64,000 nt of DNA from Gaetbulibacter_A sp043876815 (GCF_043876815.1 NZ_JBAWKA010000001.1:496001-560000); one strand, 5' to 3'. Counted from the stretch's first letter, positions 35,360-45,805 are shown. The notes: generated by a model not told the origin, from the letters alone. Program-made: numbers and translations.

Positions 35360-37051
35360 TTAACTTTTCGTTTTCTTTTTTGTTTTCGATTTTGAACCTA
35401 CGCGAGACATTGCACAACGGAAACCGATATAATCAGTGGCCATGTCTTGTGGGAAGTAACGACGTTGCGCCGGATCTAACCAATAGGCTCTATCTTTCCA
35501 GGAACCGCCTTTGTAAACGCGAACTTCATCACTAATTAAGGACGTTCTGGTATTGCTCTTATCGTATTCTCTGATGATGTTGCCATCCTCATCTCTCTCA
35601 ATTTTATTTACAGGTGCATTATACATTTTACGTGTTTGTGCATCTTGGTCTTCAGTGGTTTCATCTTCAGTAAAACTCTGGAAATTTCTGGATGAACGCT
35701 TATCACCATCCCTAAAGTTGATCTCATTACTGCGATCAAAATTTGTACGCAAGTAAGTTTCATTTTCGTCAACCGGTACTTGTACAATTTCACCAGGCAA
35801 ATTCCTGGCAACTATTTTTCCGTTTGAAAGAGTATCATATTGAATATTATCAACACCTACTACTTCTACAGTTCCATCTTCACTAATAGCATTTTTAGTG
35901 TATACATTACCTCTGAAATAGTTAAAGTCGTTGTATTCACCATCAACTATTGGTCTATAAACATCAGCTACCCATTCAGCGACGTTTCCGGCCATATCAT
36001 ATAAACCGTAATCGTTGGGCTCATATGATTTTACCTTGTTGGTAATATCAGCACCGTCGTCAGACCATCCTGCGATCCCGCCGTAATCACCTTTACCTTG
36101 CTTGAAGTTTGCCATTTGGTCACCACGATATTTACGTGAACCGTTTCTGGTATACTGACCTTCCCATGGATACTTTTTACGTCCACGGTATAAGTTATAA
36201 CTTCTTAATTCGCTTAATCCAAGTGCAGCATATTCCCATTCTGTTTCAGTTGGGAGTCTGTATTTTGGAGAAATTAGTCCGGTGGCGCGATTGGCGTAAA
36301 TATTAGTTTCATTGCCTTCAGCATCGGTGCTTGAAAAGCGTTTGCTTTTACCGTTACCACTTAAAACTTCTTCATTTCCACCATAGGTTAAAGTTGGTGC
36401 ATTAATGTAAGTGTCGGTACTAAATGTTGACTCTGAGTTAACATCCAAAACTTTAGCATCTCGTTTTAGGTAACCTGCTTGTTCAAGATTGTATTCATTT
36501 ACACGATCTGAACGCCAATTGGCGAATTCAACTGCCTGAATCCAACTTACACCTACTACAGGATATTCTCCGTAGGCTGGATGACGCAGGTAATTATCTG
36601 TCATCACTTCATTATAACCTAAACGGTTTCTCCATACCAGTGTATCTGGCAGAGCACCGTTGTAGATGGCTCTAAATTTTTCGTCAGATGGTGGATAAAC
36701 ACGTTTGATCCAATCCAGGTACTCAAGGTACATTTCATTGGTAACTTCTGTTTCATCCATGTAAAAAGATTGCACGTGCTGCTGCGTTGGTGTATTATTC
36801 CAATCGTGCATCACATCATCTTGAACACGTCCTTTCGTGAAAGTTCCACCTTCAATAAATACAAGACCAGGAGAAGTTTCCTGTTCTTTGAAATCTGTAT
36901 TGTACTGAAAACCACCTTCTCTGGAATTGATTTCCCAACCGGTAGCTCTGGAACTATTTCTTGAACTCGAAGATTTTTTACAACTAGTTGCAACCACAGT
37001 TAGGGCAACAGCTAATAGTATCTTATACGCTACTATTTTTTTCATATCCAT
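35360..37051 (-). CDS. gldJ: Gliding motility / T9SS lipoprotein GldJ
   Basis: The 563-residue outer-membrane lipoprotein (signal to Cys24, VATSC) has a formylglycine-generating-enzyme-like (sulfatase-modifying factor) fold: FIEGGTFTKG near residue 60, DETEVTNEMYLEYL, VVGVSWIQAVEFANWRS, LPTETEWEYAA and VYKGGSWKDRAYWL with GFRCA at the end. In flavobacteria GldJ is part of the gliding/T9SS apparatus and stabilises other Gld proteins. Its divergent placement beside porU is a conserved flavobacterial arrangement. Despite the fold it should not be taken as the activator of the sulfatases in this window. Confidence 0.93.
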   Translation of the reverse strand: MDMKKIVAYKILLAVALTVVATSCKKSSSSRNSSRATGWEINSREGGFQYNTDFKEQETSPGLVFIEGGTFTKGRVQDDVMHDWNNTPTQQHVQSFYMDETEVTNEMYLEYLDWIKRVYPPSDEKFRAIYNGALPDTLVWRNRLGYNEVMTDNYLRHPAYGEYPVVGVSWIQAVEFANWRSDRVNEYNLEQAGYLKRDAKVLDVNSESTFSTDTYINAPTLTYGGNEEVLSGNGKSKRFSSTDAEGNETNIYANRATGLISPKYRLPTETEWEYAALGLSELRSYNLYRGRKKYPWEGQYTRNGSRKYRGDQMANFKQGKGDYGGIAGWSDDGADITNKVKSYEPNDYGLYDMAGNVAEWVADVYRPIVDGEYNDFNYFRGNVYTKNAISEDGTVEVVGVDNIQYDTLSNGKIVARNLPGEIVQVPVDENETYLRTNFDRSNEINFRDGDKRSSRNFQSFTEDETTEDQDAQTRKMYNAPVNKIERDEDGNIIREYDKSNTRTSLISDEVRVYKGGSWKDRAYWLDPAQRRYFPQDMATDYIGFRCAMSRVGSKSKTKKKTKS

Positions 37052-37317
37052 ACGTTTAAGTAAGCTAAAAATATTTTATTTGGTGACGCAATATAACAAT
37101 TAAACCGAACAACGCAAGCGAAAATATGCATTTTAACCAAAAAAAAGCGCATTTCACCCTATTTTTTATGCATTTTGTCGATGATTTGATTGCTTATTAC
37201 CTTATAATTGTCTAATATAAACGTATCTTTTGCTCAAATATTATCTTTATTTTTGTCCCGAGACTAATTCTAGTCACATACTTATACTAAGCCAATAATA
37301 ATGAACGTTATTTTGTA
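37052..37317. promoter_or_regulatory. Divergent gldJ / porU promoter region
   Basis: The 266-base spacer has no coding frame. On the plus strand TATTTTTG (37248-37255) fits the -7 consensus, with a TTG 15 bases upstream (37230-37232), slightly closer than usual. On the minus strand a TTG followed after about 19 bases by TATATTG could serve gldJ. Confidence 0.45.
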
Positions 37318-40300
37318 ATGAATAAAATTCTAGGGTGCATTTTTTTAATAATCTCAGCAGTAGGTTTTGGACAACAAAAAACCTTTGATCTTGATTGGGA
37401 TGGCGATTCTAAAATTTCTAATGGCTCTGAATCTATGGTCTTGCCTGCTTTCAACAGCACGTATTTTAATTATGATACAGAAAAGGGACTTCAGTTTATA
37501 ACACAGTGGACAACGTCTCAAACTATAAACGAAGCTTCTTTACAGGTTACTAATGTGGTTTATGCAAGCATTTCTTCCGCAGAATTAAAAGATTTAGACC
37601 CGAAATCAATTCCAAATAATTTAAATCCACGCATAAATAATGCAATGGCCAGAGGAAAACGTTTTGCAGTTTTTCAGCTATCTCCAATACTCAAGTCGGA
37701 TTCTGGTGCCTATAAAAAAGTTATTTCATTTCAGATTAATTATAGCTTTGGAACGAATACGAGTAAAATTGCCGGGGTAAATAAATTTAATGCTCAAAAG
37801 GTTATTAGTAATTCGGTTTTAAGTTCGGGACTCTGGTATAAATTTTATATCGATACGACTGGAGTTTATAAACTATCCAAAAATTTTATTCGCGCTCTGG
37901 GTGTTAATGTAGATGGCTTAGACCCGAGAACGGTGAAGATCTATGGTAATGGCGGTAGGATGATCCCTTACACAAATCAAATTCCGTATCCAATTGATGT
38001 TCAGGAAAACGCCATTGAATTTGTTGGAGAAAGCGATGGTGTGTTTAATGACGAAGATTATATCTTATTTTATGCTGATGGCCCCAAGCAATTCAATGTT
38101 GAAAGTAATACTCATATTAACTGTTACACGGATGAAACGTATTACTATTTAAACATAAGCTCTGGAAATGGTAAACGTATTCTCCCAATGACGCAACCGC
38201 AGGGTCCTGTCGATTTGGCGATAACCTCCTTCGACGATTATCAATTCTATGAAAAGGACAATTATAATATTGCGAATTTAGGCCGTCGTTGGTTTGCGGA
38301 TCGATTCACTATTGAAAATTTAAAAACATTGTCTTTTGATTTTCCAAATCTTGTAACAAGCGAGCCTGTACATATTAAGGTTGAAGCAGCTGCGGCATCG
38401 GCCTCTACAAGTACTATGGCAGTGCGCGTCAATAGTGCTGATGTTGGTAATATTGTTTTACCTTCAGCTCCTACTTTTAATTTAGCTTCTGACGGTTCAT
38501 TTGAGGGGGATATTAATGTTTCCGGTTCGACCTTAAATATTGCTTTGGAATATAATAACCAGGGTAATCCTTCGGCTCAGGGATATTTGGATTATGTATC
38601 AATTGAAGCAAGTCGTGCCTTAACCTTTACCGATAAACAATTTTTATTTAAAAAGAATGATGCTGCTATAAATTCAGGTATTGCCTCATATACCATATCG
38701 AATTCTAGTAATGTCTCTGAGGTTTGGGATGTTACCGATCTCTACAACATAACGGGTTTGAAAAATACGGATGCTAACCCTAATTTTACTTTTAACGCGA
38801 CTCTTGGTAGCGTGCGAAAATATGTTGCCGTTACCCCATTAGATTTTTATGAACCTCAACTGGGTGCTGAAACCTCTCTAGCAAATCAAAATTTAAAGGG
38901 GACCATTTTTAATAATAGCCAAGGTCAATTTGAGGATATTGATTATCTCATTGTTGCGCCACAGCGAATGTTGTCTCAGGCACAACGTTTGGCAGGTATT
39001 CACGAACAGCAAAATAATCTAAACGTAAAAGTAGTGACACTCGATGCTATATATAATGAATTTAGTGCGGGAAATCAGGATATTGGTGCCATTCGAAACT
39101 TTGTGAAATATATTTACGATAATGCAACTACGGCACAAAATCGCTTGAAATATCTGTGCCTTTTTGGTGATGGTTCTTTCGATTATAAGGACAGGATTCC
39201 AAACAATACGAATGTTGTACCATCGTGGTATTCTTATAATAGTTTTAGTGTGACTAATTCGTTTGTTTCTGATGATTTCTATGGTATGATGGATCCTGAA
39301 GAAGGAACCTTGATAGCTGCCGATAAACTAGATATTGCAGTTGGTCGAATTTTGGCTGATACACCACAGCGGGCTAAGGAACTCGTTGATAAAATTGCAT
39401 CGTATTACAACAAGGAATCTTTTGGAAGTTGGCGTAATAATTATGTAGTGGTCTCTGATGATGTTGATCAGAATTGGGAGGGCGTGATCGAAGAAACTTC
39501 AGATATTATAGCTACTGATGTTGTTGATAATAAGCCTTTTATAAATGTAGTAAAAATTTATGCAGATGCTTTTAAACAGGAAACATCTGCCGGAGGCGAT
39601 CGTTATCCTCAGGTAAATACCGCTCTGGTAAATGCCATTGATAGTGGGGCACTTGTTTTCAATTATTTCGGACATGGCGGGGAGGATGCCTTGGCACAGG
39701 AGCGTTTTTTCTTGAAACCCGATATTGAAAACCTGCGAAATTTTAATAAACTTCATTGTTTCGTTACTGTAACCTGCGAGTTTACAAAATTTGATAACCC
39801 TTATCGGGAAACCGCAGGAGAACTTATTTATTGGAACAAAGAAGCCGGTTCGATCGGTTTAATTACAACAACCAGACAGGTCTTCGTTACCTTCGGAATC
39901 AATTTTAATAAGGTCTTAGGCCAATACTTATTTTCGTATAGCATGAACGATACTTTTGGCGATTTTGAATATCCAACAATGGCTGAAGCATTACGATTGG
40001 CAAAAAATAATATCACAGGTTCGAATCTTGCACAAAAACGGCTAGCTTTTTTTATAGGCGATCCTGCCATGAAACTGGCGTTTCCTAAGCCTAATGTGCG
40101 CTTAACGCAAATAAACGATGTGCCTATTACTCAGGCTACAGATACTTTAAAAGCATTGAGCTACGTAAAGTTAGCCGGTGAGGTGACCGATATTTCTGGA
40201 AACGTACTAACGAATTATAATGGTGTTTTATCGACTACCATTTTTGATAAAAATATTCAAAGACAAACTCTTGCCAACGATGGTACACGAAACAATGGCG

Positions 40301-41202
40301 AATTGGTAATCATGGATTTTGAGACTCTAGGAGAAATTATTTTTCGAGGTCAGGCCTCAGTGATTAATGGTCAATTTACTTTTGATTTCGTAGTGCCTAA
40401 AGATATTGGAATACCGGTTGGTTTTGGAAAAGTGAGTTTTTATGCGGAAAATAACGCAGCCTTGAATGATCAATCAGGAGCCAGTGTAAATACAGTAAAA
40501 ATTGGTGGGCTCAATGAAAATGCTGTAAATGATAATACAGGTCCCATTATAAATTTATTTATGAACGATGAGAGTTTTGTATCCGGAGGTATTACCAACG
40601 AATCACCTACCTTATTGGCCAAACTTTCAGATGAAAATGGCATTAATACTGCCAGTGGGGTTGGTCACGATATTGTGGCTATTTTAGATGGCGATGAAAC
40701 AAATCCATTTATCCTGAACGATTATTATCAAACTGAAGTTGATGATTACACGAAAGGGCTCGTTACGTTTCCTTTTAGAAATCTGGCACCCGGATTACAT
40801 ACCTTAACAATAAAAGCCTGGGATGTTTTCAATAACTCATCGGTTATGGAAATTCAATTTATAGTGTACGACAAAGACCAAGATTTGGTAATTCAAAATG
40901 TTCTAAATTACCCCAATCCATTCGTTAATTACACGGAATTTTGGTTTAATCACAATAGTTCGGCACCTTTAGACGTTTCTATACAGATATTCACGGTATC
41001 CGGAAAACTGGTAAGAACCCTAAACGGTCAAACCTCAGGAGCGGGCGCCACAACAAGTACTTTATCACGAGACCTTGTTTGGGACGGACGCGATGATTTT
41101 GGAGATAAATTAGGCAAAGGAGTTTATGTATACAAACTAACTGTTTATTCTGGGGTTTTAGATAAAAAAGCCGAGAAAATTGAAAAGCTAGTCATACTTT
41201 AA
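37318..41202 (+). CDS. porU: Type IX secretion system sortase PorU
   Basis: This is a 1294-residue exported gingipain-family (C25) protease, the sortase that cleaves T9SS sorting domains and attaches cargo at the cell surface. The signal peptide ends near VGFGQQ. The catalytic dyad is His786 in FGHGGEDA and Cys820 in TVTCEF. It ends with its own sorting-type domain beginning YPNPF and VSGKLVRTL, followed by GVYVYKL. It forms an operon with porV (31-base gap), its known partner in the attachment complex. It should process the T9SS-tailed proteins encoded at 1121, 10781 and 14817. Confidence 0.95.
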   Translation: MNKILGCIFLIISAVGFGQQKTFDLDWDGDSKISNGSESMVLPAFNSTYFNYDTEKGLQFITQWTTSQTINEASLQVTNVVYASISSAELKDLDPKSIPNNLNPRINNAMARGKRFAVFQLSPILKSDSGAYKKVISFQINYSFGTNTSKIAGVNKFNAQKVISNSVLSSGLWYKFYIDTTGVYKLSKNFIRALGVNVDGLDPRTVKIYGNGGRMIPYTNQIPYPIDVQENAIEFVGESDGVFNDEDYILFYADGPKQFNVESNTHINCYTDETYYYLNISSGNGKRILPMTQPQGPVDLAITSFDDYQFYEKDNYNIANLGRRWFADRFTIENLKTLSFDFPNLVTSEPVHIKVEAAAASASTSTMAVRVNSADVGNIVLPSAPTFNLASDGSFEGDINVSGSTLNIALEYNNQGNPSAQGYLDYVSIEASRALTFTDKQFLFKKNDAAINSGIASYTISNSSNVSEVWDVTDLYNITGLKNTDANPNFTFNATLGSVRKYVAVTPLDFYEPQLGAETSLANQNLKGTIFNNSQGQFEDIDYLIVAPQRMLSQAQRLAGIHEQQNNLNVKVVTLDAIYNEFSAGNQDIGAIRNFVKYIYDNATTAQNRLKYLCLFGDGSFDYKDRIPNNTNVVPSWYSYNSFSVTNSFVSDDFYGMMDPEEGTLIAADKLDIAVGRILADTPQRAKELVDKIASYYNKESFGSWRNNYVVVSDDVDQNWEGVIEETSDIIATDVVDNKPFINVVKIYADAFKQETSAGGDRYPQVNTALVNAIDSGALVFNYFGHGGEDALAQERFFLKPDIENLRNFNKLHCFVTVTCEFTKFDNPYRETAGELIYWNKEAGSIGLITTTRQVFVTFGINFNKVLGQYLFSYSMNDTFGDFEYPTMAEALRLAKNNITGSNLAQKRLAFFIGDPAMKLAFPKPNVRLTQINDVPITQATDTLKALSYVKLAGEVTDISGNVLTNYNGVLSTTIFDKNIQRQTLANDGTRNNGELVIMDFETLGEIIFRGQASVINGQFTFDFVVPKDIGIPVGFGKVSFYAENNAALNDQSGASVNTVKIGGLNENAVNDNTGPIINLFMNDESFVSGGITNESPTLLAKLSDENGINTASGVGHDIVAILDGDETNPFILNDYYQTEVDDYTKGLVTFPFRNLAPGLHTLTIKAWDVFNNSSVMEIQFIVYDKDQDLVIQNVLNYPNPFVNYTEFWFNHNSSAPLDVSIQIFTVSGKLVRTLNGQTSGAGATTSTLSRDLVWDGRDDFGDKLGKGVYVYKLTVYSGVLDKKAEKIEKLVIL

Positions 41203-41233
41203 AACAATAACTATAAAGCTAACGCAAACAAAA

Positions 41234-42478
41234 ATGAAGAAACTATTATGCGCATTAATGGTATTTACTATTATTAATGAAGTCACAGCACAAACTACTA
41301 TCATACCAAATGAAAATGATTCTCGTGTAATCACTACCGGGATGCCCTTTTTACTCATAGCTCCGGATGCCCGAGCTGCATCCATGGGAGATATGGGTGT
41401 GGCAACTTCCCCTGATGCATTTTCACAGCAATGGAATGCTTCAAAATATGTATTCTCGGAGGCTAAATCTGGTATTGGTGTAAGTTATACCCCTTACTTA
41501 AGTAAATTGGTAAATGATATTTTTTTAGGAAATATAACCTATTTTAATCGTATTGATGAGCGAAGTGCATTCGCAGTAAGTTTAAAATATTTCTCTTTAG
41601 GTGATATCGAGTTTTTGGCCGATGAATTCTCAACAGCTTTGATTCAACGTCCAAACGAATTTACTTTAGATGGATCATATGCTTTACGACTGAGCGATCA
41701 ATTCGGTATGGCTGTTGGAATGCGTTATTTGCGTTCCGATTTACGTCTTATTGGTGTAGATGGCGATGCCTCTCCGGCTAGTACCTTTGGTGTAGATATC
41801 TCAGGATATTATCAAAGTGAAGAGGAAGCATATTCCGATTTTAATGGCCGCTGGCGAAGTGGATTTGCGATTCAAAACATTGGACCCAAATTTAAATATG
41901 ACGCTGCCGGACAAGAAAACTTTCAACCAACCACGTTGCGTTTAGGTGCCGGATTTGATTTCATCCTAGATAATTATAATACCGTTGCTGTAACCGCTGA
42001 AGTTGCAAAATTACTGGTTCCAACTCCACCAATCTTAGGGACGGAATATGAGTATACCGATAACAATGGAAACGGCCAGTACGACGAGGGTGTTGATACC
42101 CTAGGAAATCAGATTTCCGATACGAATGGTGTTATTTATCAGGGGAAATCACAAGATATTGGATTTGTTGAGGGGATGTTCCAATCTTTTGGGGATGCTC
42201 CCGGTGGATTTAGTGAAGAATTAAGAGAATTTACTTGGGCTCTTGGTGCCGAGTATCGTTATCAGGATGCTTTTGCCTTTCGTTTAGGTTATTTTAATGA
42301 AAGTGAGGATAAAGGTGCTCGTAAATTTTTAGCCCTTGGTGCTGGATTTAAAGCCAATATTGTAAACATCGATTTATCTTATCTATTTTCTGCATCACGC
42401 ATTCAAAGTCCGTTAGAGAATACTTTACGCTTTTCACTAACATTTAATTTTGGAGCCGATTCTTACACCGAATATTAA
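41234..42478 (+). CDS. porV: T9SS outer-membrane protein PorV (LptO)
   Basis: This is a 414-residue FadL-like outer-membrane beta-barrel with a signal peptide (cleavage near VTAQT). PorV collects T9SS cargo from the SprA/Sov translocon and carries it to PorU. Typical features are GMPFLLIAPDARAASMGDMGVAT near the start, regular amphipathic strands, and a terminal aromatic-rich strand (FSLTFNFG). It follows porU and is closed by a strong terminator, so porU-porV is a two-gene unit. Confidence 0.94.
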   Translation: MKKLLCALMVFTIINEVTAQTTIIPNENDSRVITTGMPFLLIAPDARAASMGDMGVATSPDAFSQQWNASKYVFSEAKSGIGVSYTPYLSKLVNDIFLGNITYFNRIDERSAFAVSLKYFSLGDIEFLADEFSTALIQRPNEFTLDGSYALRLSDQFGMAVGMRYLRSDLRLIGVDGDASPASTFGVDISGYYQSEEEAYSDFNGRWRSGFAIQNIGPKFKYDAAGQENFQPTTLRLGAGFDFILDNYNTVAVTAEVAKLLVPTPPILGTEYEYTDNNGNGQYDEGVDTLGNQISDTNGVIYQGKSQDIGFVEGMFQSFGDAPGGFSEELREFTWALGAEYRYQDAFAFRLGYFNESEDKGARKFLALGAGFKANIVNIDLSYLFSASRIQSPLENTLRFSLTFNFGADSYTEY

Positions 42479-42500
42479 AAGCATCAAAAGACCGGATATT

Positions 42501-42530
42501 AAAACTATTGCCAAAAGCAATAGTTTTTTT
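42501..42530 (+). terminator. Intrinsic terminator after porV
   Basis: AAAACTATTGC (42501-42511) pairs perfectly with GCAATAGTTTT (42517-42527), with a 5-base loop and a T-run. Confidence 0.88.
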
Positions 42531-42561
42531 GTTCTATCTTAGTCTTACTTAAATTTAAAGC

Positions 42562-43044
42562 ATGAAAGAAATTAAAGTAGCATCGATTTTGGAGGTGTAT
42601 GACACCGTTCATGAATTGCCAGAAGACGTGAATAAATTGATGCAAATGGCTCATGAGGCGAGAAAAAGGGCCTACGCGCCGTATTCAAGTTTTTTTGTTG
42701 GGGCTGCATTGCTTTTAGAAAATAAAGAGATCATAACAGGAAGTAATCAGGAAAATGCTTCCTACCCCTCAGGGTTATGCGCCGAACGTACGGCTATTTA
42801 CTATGCCGGAGCAAAGTTTCCGAAAACCCGCATACTAAAGATGGCGATTTCAGCAGGCTCAAAAAATAAAGTTTCACAAAAACCCATTCCCCCTTGTGGA
42901 GCCTGCAGACAAGCCATCGCAGAATATGAAATCAAACAGAAGTTTCCAATTGAAATTTATTTCATGGGAGAAACGGGGAAAGTAGCAAAATCAGCCTCTT
43001 TGGAAAATTTGTTACCTTTTTTATTTGATAATTCTGTCCTATAA
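42562..43044 (+). CDS. cdd: Cytidine deaminase
   Basis: This is a 160-residue cytidine/deoxycytidine deaminase of pyrimidine salvage. The zinc site is complete: CAERTAIYYAG (Cys and catalytic Glu) and PPCGACRQ (two Cys). NASYPSG and YSSFFVGAALL are the usual substrate-binding parts. It stands alone between the porV terminator and the pdhA promoter. Confidence 0.95.
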   Translation: MKEIKVASILEVYDTVHELPEDVNKLMQMAHEARKRAYAPYSSFFVGAALLLENKEIITGSNQENASYPSGLCAERTAIYYAGAKFPKTRILKMAISAGSKNKVSQKPIPPCGACRQAIAEYEIKQKFPIEIYFMGETGKVAKSASLENLLPFLFDNSVL

Positions 43045-43097
43045 CGATTTCGCTTAAAATTATACTTGAAGTGTTTTTCCAATACCGTTCAAAGTGT

Positions 43098-43105
43098 TAC
43101 TTTTG
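43098..43105 (+). promoter_or_regulatory. Candidate -7 box of the pdhA-pdhC operon
   Basis: TACTTTTG matches the Bacteroidetes TAnnTTTG consensus 27 bases before pdhA. A T-rich GTTTTTC stretch lies about 20 bases upstream in the -33 place, without a clear TTTG. Confidence 0.5.
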
Positions 43106-43132
43106 TAACTCGTGTATTAAACAGAACAGTCC

Positions 43133-44131
43133 ATGCAAAAAATAACAAAAGAGGTTTACCTCAAATGGTACGAAGACATGTTATTCTGGAGAAAGTTTGA
43201 AGATAAACTTGCTGCAGTATACATCCAACAAAAAGTAAGAGGTTTTCTTCATTTATACAACGGCCAGGAAGCCGTTTTGGCAGGTGCATTACATGCTATG
43301 GATTTATCCAAAGATAAAATGATCACTGCTTACCGTAACCACGTACAACCTATCGGAATGGGTGTTGATCCCAAGCGTGTTATGGCCGAACTTTATGGTA
43401 AGGCTACAGGAACATCGCAAGGATTGGGAGGTTCTATGCACATATTCTCAAAGGAACATCGTTTTTATGGAGGGCATGGTATTGTAGGTGGTCAAATTCC
43501 TTTAGGAGCCGGACTAGCTTTTGGTGATAAATACCAAGGAAATGATGCTGTAACCCTATGTTGTTTTGGAGATGGAGCTGCCCGTCAGGGATCACTTCAT
43601 GAAACTTTTAACTTGGCAATGCTTTGGCAATTACCTGTTGTATTCGTTTGTGAAAATAATGGTTATGCCATGGGAACATCAGTTTCCAGAACAGCCAGTC
43701 ACACTGATATTTGGAAACTAGGTTTAGGGTATGATATGCCTTGTGGCCCTGTAGATGGCATGAACCCTGTAAAAGTAGCTGAAGGTTTTGATGAAGCTAT
43801 TCAACGTGCTCGTAAGGGTGGTGGACCAACCTTTTTGGAATTAAAAACATACCGTTATCGTGGTCACTCCATGTCTGATGCGCAGCACTACAGAACAAAA
43901 GAGGAAGTAGAGGAGTACAAGAAAATAGATCCCATAACCCAAGTGAAAGATGTTATCTTGGAAAAGAAATACGCAAAAGAGGAAGATCTGAAAAAAATTG
44001 ATAAACGTGTTAAAGAACGCGTTGCTGAATGCGAGAAATTTGCTGAAGAATCACCTTTCCCAGATAAAAATGTGATGTACGATGTGGTTTATGAGCAAGA
44101 GGATTATCCATTCATTCAACATAAAATTTAA
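43133..44131 (+). CDS. pdhA: Pyruvate dehydrogenase E1 component, alpha subunit
   Basis: This is a 332-residue E1-alpha protein of the branched heterotetrameric type. The thiamine-diphosphate motif runs from CFGDGAARQG to CENNGYAMG, and the phosphorylation-loop region YRYRGHSMSDAQHYR is conserved. With E1-beta it decarboxylates pyruvate and acetylates the E2 lipoyl domains. It lies 3 bases before the E2 gene. The beta subunit gene (pdhB) is not adjacent, a separation that is usual in flavobacteria. Confidence 0.95.
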   Translation: MQKITKEVYLKWYEDMLFWRKFEDKLAAVYIQQKVRGFLHLYNGQEAVLAGALHAMDLSKDKMITAYRNHVQPIGMGVDPKRVMAELYGKATGTSQGLGGSMHIFSKEHRFYGGHGIVGGQIPLGAGLAFGDKYQGNDAVTLCCFGDGAARQGSLHETFNLAMLWQLPVVFVCENNGYAMGTSVSRTASHTDIWKLGLGYDMPCGPVDGMNPVKVAEGFDEAIQRARKGGGPTFLELKTYRYRGHSMSDAQHYRTKEEVEEYKKIDPITQVKDVILEKKYAKEEDLKKIDKRVKERVAECEKFAEESPFPDKNVMYDVVYEQEDYPFIQHKI

Positions 44132-44134
44132 ACT

Positions 44135-45787
44135 ATGGCTACAGTAGTAAACATGCCGCGCTTAAGCGACACAATGGAAGAAGGAACCGTTGCTTCCTGG
44201 TTGAAGAAGGTAGGCGATAAGGTAGAAGAAGGGGATATTTTAGCCGAAATTGAAACCGATAAAGCGACTATGGAATTCGAGTCCTTCAATGAGGGGACTT
44301 TGCTTTATATTGGTGTAAAGGAAGGTGAAACCACTAAAGTAGATGAGCTTTTGGCCATCATAGGTGAAGAAGGTGAAGATATTTCAGAGATCATAGAAGG
44401 TAAAGGAACTTCTGACAATAAGGCTGAAGCTGAAAAGACTGATGATAAGTCATCAGAATCAAAGGATGATACTTCAAATAAAGAAGACAAACCTGCTAAA
44501 AAAGCCGAACTTCCGGAAGGCGTGACCATAGTAACCATGCCACGTTTAAGTGATACCATGGAAGAAGGTACCGTAGCAACCTGGTTGAAAAAAGTAGGAG
44601 ATAAGGTTGAAGAGGGTGATATCCTAGCTGAAATTGAAACCGATAAGGCTACCATGGAATTTGAATCATTTCAATCTGGAACCTTATTAGAAATTGGACT
44701 AAAAGAAGGCGAATCAGCTAAAGTTGATGCCTTATTAGCCATTATAGGCCCTGAAGGCACTGATGTTTCAGGAATAGCTGAAGGTTTCGAAAAGGAAGCC
44801 TCTACGGAATCTAAAACAGAAGAACCGAAAGAAGAGGCGAAAGCCAAAGTTCCTAAAACGGAATCTAAACCGGCTTCAACAACTTCCTCTCAGGCGCAAG
44901 ACAGAAAACCTGCTCCTGCACCGGTAGAATCTAATGGGCGTATTTTTGTTTCGCCTCTGGCGAAAAAATTAGCTGAAGAAAAAGGTGTTAATTTAAATCA
45001 TATTCAAGGTTCTGGGGATAAGGGGCGTATCGTAAAACGAGATATTGAAAATTATACCCCGGGTGCGTTGGCGGCGTCTTCTGCGAAATTCGTTCCTATG
45101 GGTCAGGAAGATTTTGAAGAAGTTCCAAATTCTCAAATGCGAAAAGCGATTGCGAAGGCCTTAACCAATTCCAAGTTCTCTGCGCCTCATTATTATTTAG
45201 CTGTAGAATTTGATATGGATAATGCGATGGCCTTCCGCAGTCAGTTCAATTCTATTCCGGATGTTAAAATATCATTCAATGATATCGTGGTTAAAGCTTG
45301 TGCTCTAGCCTTAAAACAGCATCCACAGGTTAATTCGCAGTGGTTCCCGGACAAAATGCGATTGAATAACCATGTGCATATAGGTGTTGCGGTTGCGGTA
45401 CCTGATGGTCTGGTTGTTCCGGTAGTACGTTTTACTAATGAGAAAACCTTACCTCAAATTGGTGCTGAGGTGAAAGAATTGGCCGGTAAAGCACGAAATA
45501 AAAAATTAACACCTCAGGAAATGGAGGGTAGCACTTTTACAGTATCGAATTTAGGTATGTTCGGGATTGATTATTTTACGTCCATCATCAACCAACCTAA
45601 TTCGGCTATTTTGTCAGTTGGAGCAATCGTTCAAAAACCCGTCGTTAAAAATGGTGAGATCGTTGTTGGTAATACAATGAAATTAACTTTAGCCTGCGAC
45701 CACAGAACCGTCGATGGTGCTACTGGAGCCCAGTTCCTTGAGACCTTAAAAGGATTCATTGAAAACCCGGTTACAATGTTAATTTAA
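44135..45787 (+). CDS. pdhC: Pyruvate dehydrogenase E2, dihydrolipoamide acetyltransferase
   Basis: This is a 550-residue E2 with two lipoyl domains (about 1-78 and 132-210), each carrying ETDKATMEFE with the lipoylated Lys. Acidic/Ala-Pro-rich linkers, a peripheral-subunit-binding domain (about 268-303, SPLAKKLAEEKG) and a catalytic domain (about 320-550) with the active-site DHRTVDGATG follow. The two lipoyl domains are nearly identical over 45 residues, and the DNA is also similar, so internal recombination could change their number. The gene is closed by a strong terminator. It transfers acetyl groups to CoA. Confidence 0.96.
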   Translation: MATVVNMPRLSDTMEEGTVASWLKKVGDKVEEGDILAEIETDKATMEFESFNEGTLLYIGVKEGETTKVDELLAIIGEEGEDISEIIEGKGTSDNKAEAEKTDDKSSESKDDTSNKEDKPAKKAELPEGVTIVTMPRLSDTMEEGTVATWLKKVGDKVEEGDILAEIETDKATMEFESFQSGTLLEIGLKEGESAKVDALLAIIGPEGTDVSGIAEGFEKEASTESKTEEPKEEAKAKVPKTESKPASTTSSQAQDRKPAPAPVESNGRIFVSPLAKKLAEEKGVNLNHIQGSGDKGRIVKRDIENYTPGALAASSAKFVPMGQEDFEEVPNSQMRKAIAKALTNSKFSAPHYYLAVEFDMDNAMAFRSQFNSIPDVKISFNDIVVKACALALKQHPQVNSQWFPDKMRLNNHVHIGVAVAVPDGLVVPVVRFTNEKTLPQIGAEVKELAGKARNKKLTPQEMEGSTFTVSNLGMFGIDYFTSIINQPNSAILSVGAIVQKPVVKNGEIVVGNTMKLTLACDHRTVDGATGAQFLETLKGFIENPVTMLI

Positions 45788-45805
45788 GTTAAAAACATAA
45801 TCATA

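Noticed and set aside
35360..37051. Formylglycine-generating enzyme that could activate the sulfatases
   Set aside because: The fold is FGE-like, but length, lipoprotein signal and position beside porU identify GldJ of the gliding/T9SS machinery.
44135..44760. Direct DNA repeat as a mobile or structural repeat
   Set aside because: It is explained by the duplicated lipoyl domains of the E2 protein.
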